Origin: Mycobacterium aquaticum
GTDB taxonomy: Bacteria > Actinomycetota > Actinomycetes > Mycobacteriales > Mycobacteriaceae
Direction of reading: 5' to 3'
DNA: 64,000 nt
Assembly (NCBI RefSeq): GCF_002086485.1
Contig: NZ_MVHF01000004.1
Coordinates: 124,001 to 188,000 of the forward strand
Numbering within the stretch: position 1 is the stretch's first letter; each line of letters starts with the position of its first letter. The translations under genes and the position numbers were made by a program. This document shows, one piece after another, positions 52,865 through 62,500 of the stretch. The notes under the pieces are model-generated. The model worked only from the letters and a program-made list of their open reading frames with translations. It made no database searches and was not told the DNA's origin.

Positions 52865-53748
52865 TTCCGTTTGGCGAAGGTGAACTGCGCGACCTCGGCG
52901 ATGCCGCGGCGGAAGAAGTCGGCGCATCCCGTCAGGTAGTGCATGTAGCGCTCGTAGACCTCGGTCGAGGTCGTGGCGATCGCCGCGTCCCGGTGCGCGG
53001 CCAGGTTCGCCGCCCAGGTGTCGAGGGTGCGGACGTAGTGCGGATTCATCAATTGCAGCTCGACGGTGGAAAAGCCGGAACCGGACGAGTATTCGAGGAC
53101 ATCCGCATCGGAGGGCAGCTGGCCGCCGGGAAAGATCTCCTTGCCGATGAACCGCGTGAACTTCATGTCGCTGATGGTCACCGGGATGGCGTGCTCACGC
53201 CAGTAGTTGATCGGATGAGTGAAGATCGTCTCGAGCACCATCGACCCAGTGGCGGGCAGCACCCGGTGCGCCATATCGAAAAATGCTGCGTAACGGGACT
53301 TTCCGAAGGCTTCGAACGCCTCGATGCTGACGATGCGGTCCACGGGATCGTCGAACTGTTCCCAGCCCCGCAAGTGCACCTGGTGTGACCGATCGGTCCC
53401 GACGGTGTCCAAAAGGCTTTGCGTGTAGGCGTGCTGGTTGCGGCTCAAGGTCAGGCCGACGACGTTGACGTCGTACTTTTCGATGGCGCGTTTCATCAGC
53501 GCACCCCAGCCGCACCCGACGTCGAGCAGCGTCATGCCGGGCTGCAGTCCGAGTTTGTCGAGGGCGAGATCGATCTTGGCCAGCTGAGCCTCTTCCAGCG
53601 TCATGTCGTCACGCGCGTAGAACGCGCAACTGTAGGTTCGCGACGGGTCCTGGAACAGTCCGAAGAAGTCGTCCGAGAGGTCGTAGTGGGCCTGCACGTC
53701 CTCGAAGTATGGACGCATCTGCGCTGTGGCCGTGCTGCTCTGCGCCAT
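52861..53748 (-). CDS. Mycolic acid methyltransferase, UmaA-like
   Basis: 295 residues of the cyclopropane mycolic acid synthase family. VQAHYDLSDDFFGLFQDPSR, the SAM loop LLDVGCGWGALMKRA, GLTLSRNQ, and the active-site Glu in YWREHAIP are conserved. The C-terminal HYLTGCADFFRRGI and SIEAFEAFG (GAFEHFG in most family members) are closer to UmaA. It methylates or cyclopropanates double bonds of meromycolate chains. It is 24 bp behind a second family member, forming an operon. Confidence 0.88.
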   Translation of the reverse strand: MAQSSTATAQMRPYFEDVQAHYDLSDDFFGLFQDPSRTYSCAFYARDDMTLEEAQLAKIDLALDKLGLQPGMTLLDVGCGWGALMKRAIEKYDVNVVGLTLSRNQHAYTQSLLDTVGTDRSHQVHLRGWEQFDDPVDRIVSIEAFEAFGKSRYAAFFDMAHRVLPATGSMVLETIFTHPINYWREHAIPVTISDMKFTRFIGKEIFPGGQLPSDADVLEYSSGSGFSTVELQLMNPHYVRTLDTWAANLAAHRDAAIATTSTEVYERYMHYLTGCADFFRRGIAEVAQFTFAKRN

Positions 53749-53772
53749 CGGATGACCCCCTCTGTGATTGAG

Positions 53773-54690
53773 TTATGTTTTCTCGCAGGTGAATTGGCAC
53801 ACGTCGGTGTAGCCCTTGCGGAACAGGTCCGCGCAGCCCGTCAGGTACTTCAGATACCGCTCGTAGACCTCGTCGGAGGTGATCGCGATGGCCTCGTCCT
53901 TGTGGGCTTCCAGGTTGGCGGCCCAGGTGTCCAGGGTGCGGACGTAGTGCGGACGCAGGCGTTGTTTGCGGGTCACATCGAAACCTGCTGTGGTGGCGTG
54001 GTCTTCGACCATCGCGATCAGCGGTATCCGCCCGCCCGGATAGATCTCGGTGACGATGAACCTGAAGAACCGCATGAGCGACATGGTGGTCGGCAGTCCG
54101 AGTTCGGCGACCTCTTCCTTGCTGGTGGAGACGATGGTGTGCAGCAGCATCACGCCGTCGCCGGGCAGCAGGTCATAGGTCTTCTTGAAGTAGTCGTCGT
54201 ACTTCTCGAAGCCGAAGTGCTCGAACGCTCCGATCGAGACGATCCGGTCGACCGGCTCGGTGAAGTCTTCCCACGGTTGCAGCCGAACCTCTTTGCTGCG
54301 CTTGCTGTCAGACTCCGCGAAACGTTGCTCGATATGCTCGAGCTGATTGTGCGAGAGCGTCAAGCCGATGACGTTGACGTCGTATTTCTCCACCGCACGC
54401 ATTATGGTCGAGCCCCAGCCGCAACCGATGTCCAGCAACGTCATCCCGGGTTGCAGGCCCAGTTTGCCAAGGGCCAGATCGACTTTCGCCATCTGTGCCT
54501 GCTCCAGCGTCATGTCGTCACGTTCGAAGTAGGCGCAGCTGTAGGTCTGGGTGGGGTCTTGCCACAGCCGGAAGAAATCGTTGGACAGGTCGTAATGAGA
54601 GCGGACTTCGTCTGCCGTCGACCCGTGTCGTTCGCCGGGCCGCGCGCCGATGAAAGGTGTTGTGGTTTTATCGCATCGGGTAGCTGTCAC
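53773..54690 (-). CDS. Mycolic acid methyltransferase, CmaA/MmaA-like
   Basis: 305 residues. After a 30-residue leader, [20 protein letters not shown] begins the family domain. SAM loop [43 protein letters not shown] and [20 protein letters not shown] are typical of CmaA2/MmaA enzymes. It acts on unsaturated mycolate precursors. First gene of a two-gene operon with the UmaA-like protein. Desaturase and ketosynthase genes nearby suggest a lipid-modification locus. Confidence 0.88.
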   Translation of the reverse strand: MTATRCDKTTTPFIGARPGERHGSTADEVRSHYDLSNDFFRLWQDPTQTYSCAYFERDDMTLEQAQMAKVDLALGKLGLQPGMTLLDIGCGWGSTIMRAVEKYDVNVIGLTLSHNQLEHIEQRFAESDSKRSKEVRLQPWEDFTEPVDRIVSIGAFEHFGFEKYDDYFKKTYDLLPGDGVMLLHTIVSTSKEEVAELGLPTTMSLMRFFRFIVTEIYPGGRIPLIAMVEDHATTAGFDVTRKQRLRPHYVRTLDTWAANLEAHKDEAIAITSDEVYERYLKYLTGCADLFRKGYTDVCQFTCEKT

Positions 54691-54837
54691 TATCCGCCGC
54701 CCGTCTATTGGCAGGATTCGATAGCTGACTGACGTACCGCTTCTTCATACGCCGTTTCGGAACATTACTCCGCTAATTGCCTGGTGACCAGACTTCCTTG
54801 CGAGATCATGAAACATGCTGTGCGCAAATCTGTTTGG

Positions 54838-55647
54838 TCAGGTGAGCCGTTCCATTGCGCGGCGCGCGTACTTGCGTGTCCGCGGCCAACTGTCTTTCAG
54901 GTGGGGTTCGATCAGGTGGCGCACGTTGGCGGCGTTCATCTTGATCAGCGTGGGAATCACGACGTCCGCCCACCGATCGAGGTAGGGGAGCACGACGTCG
55001 CGTGACTGCGTGGTCTTCACCTTGCCGAAGTACTCGGTGAGGAAGAACTTTGCGCTGTTGTCGTCGGCGAGTTCACCGAACAGCTCGAGTATTTGGTCGA
55101 AGTGCCGGGGCAACGCGATGCGGGCAAGTACCTGCCCGGCGCCGTCCGAGAACGGTGACGGCAGTGGCGGCTGCTGTCGGCGTATCTGGATGATCACGAG
55201 ATCGATGGCGCGCTGATTGCCGCGGGCTGCCGGGTCGTTGAGCCGCCAGATGAGCCCGCCGCGAATCAGTTCGCGGTGACGCGTTTCCGGGCCGGGAATG
55301 CGTTCTTCCAAGTGCTCCAGCCAGTCGAGAACGATGGGAATGGCCTTGGGGACGGTGCGCCCGGGAAGCCGATTGATTGTGTAGCAACGGTATCCGGCGG
55401 CCGCGAGATCCTCCATCAGCCGCCGGTCGAAGCCGTTCTCGCCGTCGCGTAACCAGACCGGAAGGTTGTCCATCCAGTCGTCATCGTCGGGGATGCCGGC
55501 CTCGGGCTGCGGATCGAGTGTCGGCTTCGGCTTCTCCCTACGGGCCTTGCGGGCCGCCGCGGCCGCGTCTTTGTCGACAGGGCCGGTCGACTCGATGTCG
55601 GCGATGCCCCGGCGCAGGCGGGCGAGCACTTCGTCGCTGTTGCTCAC
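54838..55647 (-). CDS. Helical-repeat protein, function unknown
   Basis: 269 residues from the GTG at 55647 (VSNSDEVLARLRRGIADIES). It overlaps the end of the lipoprotein gene by 4 bp (GTGA), so it is translationally coupled. A charged N-terminal 70 residues precede a helical region with HEAT-like character (RAIPIVLDWLEHLEERIPGP-type segments, WADVVIPTLIKMNAANVRHL, WPRTRKYARRAME). A much longer open frame upstream is a shadow of the lipoprotein. Its job may be linked to the sensor lipoprotein. Confidence 0.7.
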   Translation of the reverse strand: MSNSDEVLARLRRGIADIESTGPVDKDAAAAARKARREKPKPTLDPQPEAGIPDDDDWMDNLPVWLRDGENGFDRRLMEDLAAAGYRCYTINRLPGRTVPKAIPIVLDWLEHLEERIPGPETRHRELIRGGLIWRLNDPAARGNQRAIDLVIIQIRRQQPPLPSPFSDGAGQVLARIALPRHFDQILELFGELADDNSAKFFLTEYFGKVKTTQSRDVVLPYLDRWADVVIPTLIKMNAANVRHLIEPHLKDSWPRTRKYARRAMERLT

Positions 55648-56350
55648 AGCGCGTTGCGGTTGGCGATGGTCTTGGCCAGCTGCAGCGTCTTGCTGCCGTC
55701 CTCGCTGGTGTCGCTGACCCGCAGGTCGACCACCATGTTGTCGACAGCCACGATCGCGCGATGTGTGATGAAGCCGGTTCCGGAGCCGGGTGCGTCGCGG
55801 GTGATGTCGATGCCGTCGACCACGCTCGGCACCGCCATCAGCCGGGACTTGAGCGTCCGCCCTCCGTCGTAGCTCAGCGTCAGTGTGCCGGCTCCACAGC
55901 GGCGCCAGATGTCGACGGTGCGAGTGACGAGGGCTCGGGCGGCCTGCGGGCTGTCGAACGCCGTGATGGCCTGGTCGACTTCGACGAGGCCGGCCTCGTC
56001 GGCGAACTGCGTCGGTACTGCCGGTAACCACTGTCGCGGTAGACCCAATCCATCGCGTTGCCGATGGCCACGATGCACTCGGGACGTGACAGTGGTTCGA
56101 AGAGGTCGTTCTTCATCGGTGCCCGCAGGGCAGTCTTGGGGCGGATGGTGTCGATGGTGCCCATGATGGTGTTGATCTCCGCTTCACTGGCCATCATGCT
56201 GCCCAAAACGTCGACCTGCGGCTGATTCGGGTCGGGCGGCACGCGAGCCGTGCACGCGGTGAGCGCGAGCAGCACCACCCCTGCGCTGGTAGCACGCAAG
56301 AGTTTGCCGACGCCCCGGCGCGGCACCCGCATCACGGCCTCAGCGACCAC
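55644..56350 (-). pseudogene. PknH-sensor-type lipoprotein with frameshift
   Basis: The N-terminal part (GTG at 56350; lipobox LALTAC) and the C-terminal part (QFADEAGLVEVDQAITAF through AKTIANRNAL) lie in different frames. They match, end to end, the intact paralogue at 28180-28842. The break is near 56008-56016, where one base appears missing between YRQYR and QFADEA. Downstream coupling to the next gene (GTGA) is kept. It may be a true pseudogene, a sequencing error or, less likely, a programmed frameshift. Confidence 0.8.
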
Positions 56351-56443
56351 GGTTCCCCCTCAAATCTGTTGGCTGATCCTATGCCCGCCTCACGGCCCGC
56401 CGACGCGGCAATTTGGGCCTCGCCGGACTAGGCGAGTAGCCGT

Positions 56444-56586
56444 TCCCCCGATCGGGGGACAAGGGATTGGGCCGGTGCAGGGGCCGGTTGGTCGATGGTT
56501 CGCGGGGCCGGGCGGCGGCATTCTTATTTCAACGCCGGAACACACCGGATGAAATACGAAAAGCCTTATCCGACAAAGGAGTCGAC
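56444..56586 (+). promoter_or_regulatory. Control region of His-rich peptide, copy 2
   Basis: The same palindrome TCCCCCGATCGGGGGA is at 56444-56459. GGGCCGGTTGGTCGAT, GGCATTCTT (56517), CACACCGGATGA and ACAAAGGA follow, as before copy 1. The palindrome centre to GGCATTCTT distance is 65.5 bp in both copies. Confidence 0.65.
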
Positions 56587-56796
56587 ATGACCATCACCCG
56601 CCGTATCGCCGCCGGTTTCACCCTCGCCGCCGCCCCGGCCATCATCTTCCTCGGTGCCGCCTCGGCCCACGCCGACGCATCTGTCGCCAACCACGGCCCG
56701 TCGGCCAGCCGTCACGAGGCCTTCCCGCATCAGGACAACACCCCCAAGCCGGGCACCTCGGTGCATCACCACCACCAGCGCAACCACGCCAAGTAA
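56587..56796 (+). CDS. Small secreted His-rich peptide, copy 2
   Basis: 69 residues. Signal peptide MTITRRIAAGFTLAAAPAII ending AASAHA, then a mature peptide of about 39 residues with RHEAF, KPGTS and HHHHQRNHAK. It is a paralogue of 39558-39776, with conserved upstream DNA. A metal-binding or surface role is suggested by the histidines only. No enzyme motif. Confidence 0.75.
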   Translation: MTITRRIAAGFTLAAAPAIIFLGAASAHADASVANHGPSASRHEAFPHQDNTPKPGTSVHHHHQRNHAK

Positions 56797-56952
56797 CCAG
56801 CGCAGCAGGCGCAGCGCCTGGTCGTCCGAACGGCGGACATCGGCACGCGGGACGGCCGGGCAGGCTTCATACAAAAACCGAAGTGGACGGTTGCGTCCAC
56901 TTGTCGGTGGGTATTGCAACGATGTCGGGTTCAGATGATGGATTGAGGTTCG

Positions 56953-57588
56953 GTGATCGGCATGCGAGCTCGGCAGGATGCGCTGGTACACATTCTGGGC
57001 GAGGCCGGTTATAAGCCGGCAGCAACGCGGTCCATGCGCCCCCACTTGAAAAGCTTGCGACCGCAGGATCAGCAGGAGATCCTGCGGTTGTACCGTGCGC
57101 TCGGTGGCACTCTCGATGAGCCGCGGCTGCGGCCCGGCCCGTGGGATTGCGTGCTCGAAGGCGGTCTGATCGTCGAGCTCGACGAAAGCGAGCACTTCAA
57201 CAGGTACCGCAGGAAAACCCTTGAACAGGCGTGGGCGCAGCGGCTGCCCTGGTGCGAGACCTACCTGCGGTACTGCGGGCAGTACGAGAGCGCATGCTCC
57301 GCGGAGCGGGGCTGGGGCAGCTATTGGACGAGCATTGCGACGGAGCGGCTGTTCGGGCCTGCAGGGCCTGCCCGGCTGCTCGAAGGTGCCGGGTCGCCGC
57401 GCTGGAAGCAACGCGCACTCTACGACGCGATGCGCGACATCGCTGCGGTCGGTTCGGGTGTCCGGCTGGCGCGGCTGGCTGTCTACGACATGATCGGCGG
57501 CGCGTCGCTCGCCGAGATGCTCGACGGTAAGCCCGTCGACCGCGATGCGCTGCGGGAGTTCGTCGACGAGCGGACGGCGCAGGGCTAG
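56953..57588 (+). CDS. Unknown protein, possibly PD-(D/E)XK-like
   Basis: 211 residues from a GTG at 56953 or the ATG at 56962. GPWDCVLEGGLIVELDESEH followed by FNRYRRKTLEQAW has the spacing Asp...Glu-x-Asp and a trailing His, as in DUF559/Vsr-like nucleases of the PD-(D/E)XK fold. The remainder is helical. I am not certain of this link. It ends 5 bp from the stop of the convergent phosphatase gene. Confidence 0.5.
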   Translation: MIGMRARQDALVHILGEAGYKPAATRSMRPHLKSLRPQDQQEILRLYRALGGTLDEPRLRPGPWDCVLEGGLIVELDESEHFNRYRRKTLEQAWAQRLPWCETYLRYCGQYESACSAERGWGSYWTSIATERLFGPAGPARLLEGAGSPRWKQRALYDAMRDIAAVGSGVRLARLAVYDMIGGASLAEMLDGKPVDRDALREFVDERTAQG

Positions 57589-57593
57589 CCCGA

Positions 57594-58145
57594 TCATCGC
57601 CGGCAGCGCGCCCGCAGCATGTCATGCTGGGCAGTGTTCTCAGGGCATGGATCGTCGGCTTTTCTTGTGCCCGACCGTAATTCCGCGATGCGGGCGATGA
57701 CGTCGTCATAGCTCAATCCCGATTCCGCCAGCAGGCACCCGATCACCGTTCCGGTGCGGCCCTTCCCGCCCAAGCAGTGCACGTACACCGTCCGACCCGC
57801 GTCCAGTTCAGCGTGGATGCGGGCCAGGATTGCGTCGTAGCCCGCGTGGTCGAGGACGCCGAAGTCGGGGATCGGGTGCGCGAAGTACCGCACCGTGCGT
57901 CCGGCCGTCTCGGCCGCCGCGTCCAGGCGCTCCCGGTACGGCGTCAGGCGGTCTTGGTCAGTGGTGAGGTCGATGACGGAGTCGACACCGGCCTCGACCA
58001 GGACACGCACTTTGGCGTCGGCTTCTTCGGGCGTGGCGGAGCCCGGGTATTCCCCGGCCAACAGTCGGTGCGGTTGTACCCACCAGGCGTGCAAGATCTC
58101 GTCGTGCGGCCACCGCTTGGCGGTCGCTCGAAATACGTTGTGCAC
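57594..58145 (-). CDS. Dual-specificity/tyrosine protein phosphatase
   Basis: 183 residues. The active-site P-loop is VHCLGGKGRTG (CX5R), with the general-acid Asp likely in PIPDFGV. LAGEYPGSATPEEADAKVRV near the start is characteristic of the bacterial cysteine-phosphatase subgroup that resembles plant and archaeal dual-specificity enzymes. It removes phosphate from proteins or possibly inositol phosphates in the cytoplasm. It precedes no obvious operon partner; the next gene starts upstream with an 8-bp gap. Confidence 0.88.
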   Translation of the reverse strand: MHNVFRATAKRWPHDEILHAWWVQPHRLLAGEYPGSATPEEADAKVRVLVEAGVDSVIDLTTDQDRLTPYRERLDAAAETAGRTVRYFAHPIPDFGVLDHAGYDAILARIHAELDAGRTVYVHCLGGKGRTGTVIGCLLAESGLSYDDVIARIAELRSGTRKADDPCPENTAQHDMLRARCRR

Positions 58146-58153
58146 CAGTCTGA

Positions 58154-58639
58154 TTATCCAGTAGGGGTCAGCTTGATGGCGGCGAGGTGCAAACGCTGCG
58201 CTGCCTCGGTGAACTCCTCCAGCGTGGGGACGCGCTGGTCACGGAACCCGAGCCCCATCATGCGCTGGGCACGTTTGGCCCCGTAGGACTCGGCGCAGCG
58301 ATGGTACAAGTCGGCGACGGTCGCGACGTCGTCGATGAGCTCGCCGCGCATGGTCGTGGTCTTGCCGTCGTGGAGCACTTCGGCGGGTGCGCCGTCGCGG
58401 AAGTTGTTCTTCCAGGCCGCGTCGGTCAAGGCGTAGAGGGTGTTGTCGATACGGTGTGCGCTCAAGGGGATTGCGTACTGCCGTCCGGTCTTTCGGCCGC
58501 GTACCGTCAGGACCATGAGCTGGTTGCGCGCGGGGCCGGCCAGCGGTGTGTGCAGCAGCAACCGCATGGCCGGGTTGACGACGCGGAGCATCGTGGCCGA
58601 CGGATGAGCCAGGGTGACCGCGGATGACTGCTCTGTCAT
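58154..58639 (-). CDS. F420-dependent nitroreductase-type protein (DDN-like)
   Basis: 161 residues. LTVRGRKTGRQYAIPLSAHR and LYALTDAAWKNNFRDGAPAE match the deazaflavin-dependent reductase family (split beta-barrel) named after mycobacterial Ddn. These proteins bind F420 and reduce quinones or nitro compounds. The phosphatase gene follows 8 bp downstream on the same strand. It is divergent from the Mut7-C gene. Confidence 0.85.
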   Translation of the reverse strand: MTEQSSAVTLAHPSATMLRVVNPAMRLLLHTPLAGPARNQLMVLTVRGRKTGRQYAIPLSAHRIDNTLYALTDAAWKNNFRDGAPAEVLHDGKTTTMRGELIDDVATVADLYHRCAESYGAKRAQRMMGLGFRDQRVPTLEEFTEAAQRLHLAAIKLTPTG

Positions 58640-58706
58640 ATCCCCACGGTAGGCCGATCGTTCGAGGTTGCCCAGATCGTCGGCGCCGGAGTGGGACCAT
58701 GGCGGT

Positions 58707-59453
58707 ATGGCCGGCTTCGTGACGGTCCGGGCCTATGCCGAGCTGAACGATTTCCTGGGCTCCGCGTCGCGGGGCCTGACGGTGCGTCGCCCGTTTCGCA
58801 GTCATCAGACGGTCAAGGATGTGCTGGAGGCGATGGGCATACCGCATACCGAGGTCGATTTGATCCTGGTGAACGGGAATCCAGCGGGCTTCGAGCACCG
58901 CCCGGCCACCGGCGACCGCATCGCCGTGTATCCCATGTTCGAGGCCCTCGAAATCGGGACCACGGCCCGGCTGCGCCCGGTGCCGTTGCGGGAGCCGCGG
59001 TTCGTGGTCGACGTCAATCTCGGCCGTCTGGCGCGGCTGCTGCGGCTGCTGGGTTTCGATGTGTGGTGGTCGAACGACGCTGACGACGGCACGCTGGCCG
59101 ACATCAGTCTCAGAGAGCATCGCATCCTGCTGACCCGCGACCGTGGCCTGTTGAAGCGTCGCGCCATCACCCACGGCTTGTTCGTCCACTCCCAGCAGGC
59201 CGAGGAACAGACCCTCGCGGTGCTCCGTCGTCTGAATCTGCAGCAGCGTCTGACGCCGTTCACCCGGTGCGTGCGGTGCAACGGTGCACTGGCCGAAGTG
59301 TCGAAGGAAGAGGTGTTGGACCACCTCGAGCCGCTGACTCGGCGTTACTACGACGAATTCAGCCGCTGCACCGAATGTGGGCGGATCTACTGGCGTGGTT
59401 CACATTTCGCAAAGCTGAGCGGCATCGTCGACGAGCTCTTGGACCAACTCTGA
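58707..59453 (+). CDS. Mut7-C ribonuclease with ubiquitin-like N-domain
   Basis: 248 residues from the ATG at 58707. Residues 1-85 are a ThiS/MoaD-like ubiquitin fold (VTVRAYAELNDFLG; VDLILVNGNPAGFEHRPATG) without the C-terminal GG. Residues 93-248 are a Mut7-C PIN-like domain: FVVDVNLGRLARLLRLLGFD (acidic first motif), ILLTRDRGLLKRR, then a zinc ribbon (RCVRCNGAL; RCTECGRIYW). It is a predicted ribonuclease of the class related to the C-terminus of fly Nibbler/worm MUT-7. Its cellular targets in bacteria are not known. Confidence 0.88.
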   Translation: MAGFVTVRAYAELNDFLGSASRGLTVRRPFRSHQTVKDVLEAMGIPHTEVDLILVNGNPAGFEHRPATGDRIAVYPMFEALEIGTTARLRPVPLREPRFVVDVNLGRLARLLRLLGFDVWWSNDADDGTLADISLREHRILLTRDRGLLKRRAITHGLFVHSQQAEEQTLAVLRRLNLQQRLTPFTRCVRCNGALAEVSKEEVLDHLEPLTRRYYDEFSRCTECGRIYWRGSHFAKLSGIVDELLDQL

Positions 59454-59589
59454 CTCAAAGAAGTCACCCGTATCAGCTGTCCCACGTGTCACCAATTGCG
59501 GGGCGAAAGGCGCCCATGCGGCGCGGTGCGGTGCGGCTGTCATGCGCGGTCATTAGTCTGGCCCGGACTGAGTGGAAAGTGACACGGTG

Positions 59590-62500
59590 ATGTTGGTTCT
59601 GCACGGATTTTGGTCCTCCAGCGGCCTGTGCCTGTGGGGTGAGGACTCCGCGCGAGCGGTCAAGAGCAGCAGCCAGGCTCTCAGGACCGCGCGGCCGCAT
59701 CCGTTCGCGGCGTCGACCGACGTCGTCGCCGCCGTCCATGCCGGCAAGCCCGGAAGTGCCGTGCTGCTGTTGCCGTCGCTGCGGAGTGCGCCGCTGGACT
59801 CGCCGAGCCTGCTCCGCATCATGCCGCGGCCCGCCGCACGCAGTGAACCCGCCTTGCTGCCGTGGACCGTTCCGGTGCTGTCATTTTCGGCCACGGCGGC
59901 GTCGAGCGTGTTCGATGAGCCCGCCGCCGACGTGCGCTACGGCGAGTCTGTGGGCTACTTCGCCGACTTGACGGCCTTTGCGCACGAGTTGGTGAAGCGC
60001 GGGCGGGTACTGCCTGCGCTCGGTTTCGACGTGCACGGGCCGGTCGCGTTGTGGCGGCCGGTGGTGCAAGGCGCCGATGTCGTGACGCTGAACGCGCTGG
60101 TGGCGGCGATGCCGCCGGTATGCCGCGCGGAACCGGACGCGCCAGGTGCCTACGACCTGGTGACGTCGGCGCTGCAGGCTTTCGTCGATGCGGCGGCGCG
60201 TGCGGCGATGCCCGACTCCGACGATCTGCTGCCGCCGCGGCGAGGCCGCCGTCCGAAACGGCTCCCGCCGGAGGAAGCCTGGTTGACGGCCCTGACCGCG
60301 CCGGACGGCAGGATCGACGCCGATCCGGATGAGTTCGACGCCCTGGCCGACGCATTGCAGCCGTGGGACGACATCGGCGTCGACGAGCCCGGTCCGGCGC
60401 GGGCGACCTTCCGGCTGACCGAGCTCGAGGCGGATGAACCGGCCTGGCGATTGGAGTTCCTGCTGCAATCGGTCGCCGACCCGAGCCTGCTGGTTCCGGC
60501 GGAGCAGACTTGGGACGACGACGGCGGCCTGCGCCGTTGGCTGGATCGTCCCGAGGAATTGCTGCTGGGTGAGCTGGGACGCGCCGTTCGGATCTATCCC
60601 GAACTCGCGCCCGGGCTGCGCACAGCCCGCCCGTGCGGGATCGACCTGGACGCCGAGGGCGCGTATCGGTTTCTGGCCACCGCCGCGCCGCTGCTCGACG
60701 AGGCCGGGTTCGGGGTGTTGCTGCCGTCGTGGTGGGACCGTCGCCGCAAGATCGGCCTCGCGGTGTCCGCATCCACCCCGGTCGATGGGGTGGTGGCGTC
60801 CGCGGGACGGTTCGGGCGTGAGCAATTGGTGGATTTCCGTTGGGATCTCGCCATCGGCGACGACACCCTGACCGAGGAAGAGATCGCCGCGCTCGCCCAG
60901 ACCAAGGCTCCGCTGATCCGGCTACGGGGCCAGTGGGTCGCGGTGGATCCCGAACAGCTGCGCCGTGGGCTGGAATTCCTCGAACGCAACCCATCTGGGC
61001 AGGCGAGCACTGCAGAGATCCTGGCGTTGGCGGCCGCGCATCCCGAAGACTCGGACACTCCGCTGGAGATCACCGCGGTGCGCGCCGATGGCTGGCTCGA
61101 TGATCTGCTCAGCGGTGCTGTGGCACAATCACTTTCACCGCTGGAGCCGCCACCGGACTTCGCCGCGACACTGAGGCCCTACCAACAGCGCGGGCTTTCG
61201 TGGTTGGCCTTCCTGTCGTCGCTGGGCTTGGGCAGCTGCCTGGCCGACGATATGGGCTTGGGCAAGACCGTGCAGTTGCTCGCATTGGAGGCCGCGCAGC
61301 GCCACGACCAGCCCGACACCGCGCCGACGCTGTTGCTGTGCCCCATGTCGCTGGTCGGCAACTGGCAACGCGAGGCCGCGAAATTCGCTCCAGGCCTTCG
61401 GGTTTACGCCCACCACGGGACCGGGCGGTTGCGCGACGAGGCGCTGCGCGCGCACTTGGGCGATGTCGACCTGATGGTCACGACGTACGGCACCGCCACC
61501 CGCGACATCGACGAACTCGCCGAATATCGGTGGAATCGGCTCGTTCTCGATGAGGCGCAGGCGGTGAAGAACAGCCTGTCCCGCGGCGCCAAGGCGGTAC
61601 GCCGACTCGACGCCGAGCACCGGGTCGCGCTCACCGGCACCCCGGTGGAGAACCGGCTGGCCGAATTGTGGTCCATCATGGACTTTCTCAACCCGGGACT
61701 GCTCGGTTCCTCGGAGAGATTCCGTGCCCGGTATGCCGTTCCGGTCGAGAAGTACGGCCAGACCGAGCCGGCCGAGCGGCTGCGCAAGATCACCCGTCCC
61801 TACATCCTGCGGCGGCTCAAGACCGACCCGACCATCATCGACGATCTGCCTGAGAAGATCGAAGTCAAGCAGTACTGCCGGCTCACCACCGAACAGGCGT
61901 CGCTGTATCAATCCATCGTCGACGAGATGATGGAGAAGATCGAGACCACCGACGGAATCGCGCGGCGCGGCAACGTTCTTGCCGCCATGACCAAGCTCAA
62001 ACAGGTGTGTAATCATCCCGCGCAACTGCTGCACGACCGCTCGTCGGTCGATTCCCGCTCGGGCAAGGTGATTCGGCTCGAAGAGGTGCTGGAAGAGATT
62101 CTCGCCGAGGGTGATCGCGTGCTGTGCTTCACCCAGTTCACCGAGTTCGCCGAGATGCTGGTGCCGCACCTGGCAGCGCGGTTCGGGCAGGACGTGGCCT
62201 ACCTGCACGGCGGCACGCCGAAGAAGCGCCGCGATGAGATGGTGACGCGCTTTCAGGCCGGGGACGGCCCATCCATCTTCCTGCTGTCGCTGAAGGCCGG
62301 CGGCACCGGGCTCACCCTCACTGCCGCCAACCATGTTGTGCACCTTGACCGTTGGTGGAATCCCGCGGTGGAGAACCAGGCTACCGACCGGGCGTTCCGG
62401 ATCGGTCAGAAGCGCTCGGTGCAAGTCCGCAAGTTCATCTGCACCGGCACGCTCGAAGAAAAGATCGACGACATGATCGAGGAGAAGAAGGCGTTGGCCG

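Noticed and set aside
54838..56031. A 397-codon version of the helical-repeat protein
   Set aside because: The extra N-terminus is an out-of-frame reading of the lipoprotein; the GTG at 55647 in the GTGA overlap is the credible start.
59819..60994. Long antisense frame inside helZ
   Set aside because: Arg/Pro-rich shadow typical of high-GC coding DNA; no domain and fully inside a well-defined gene.
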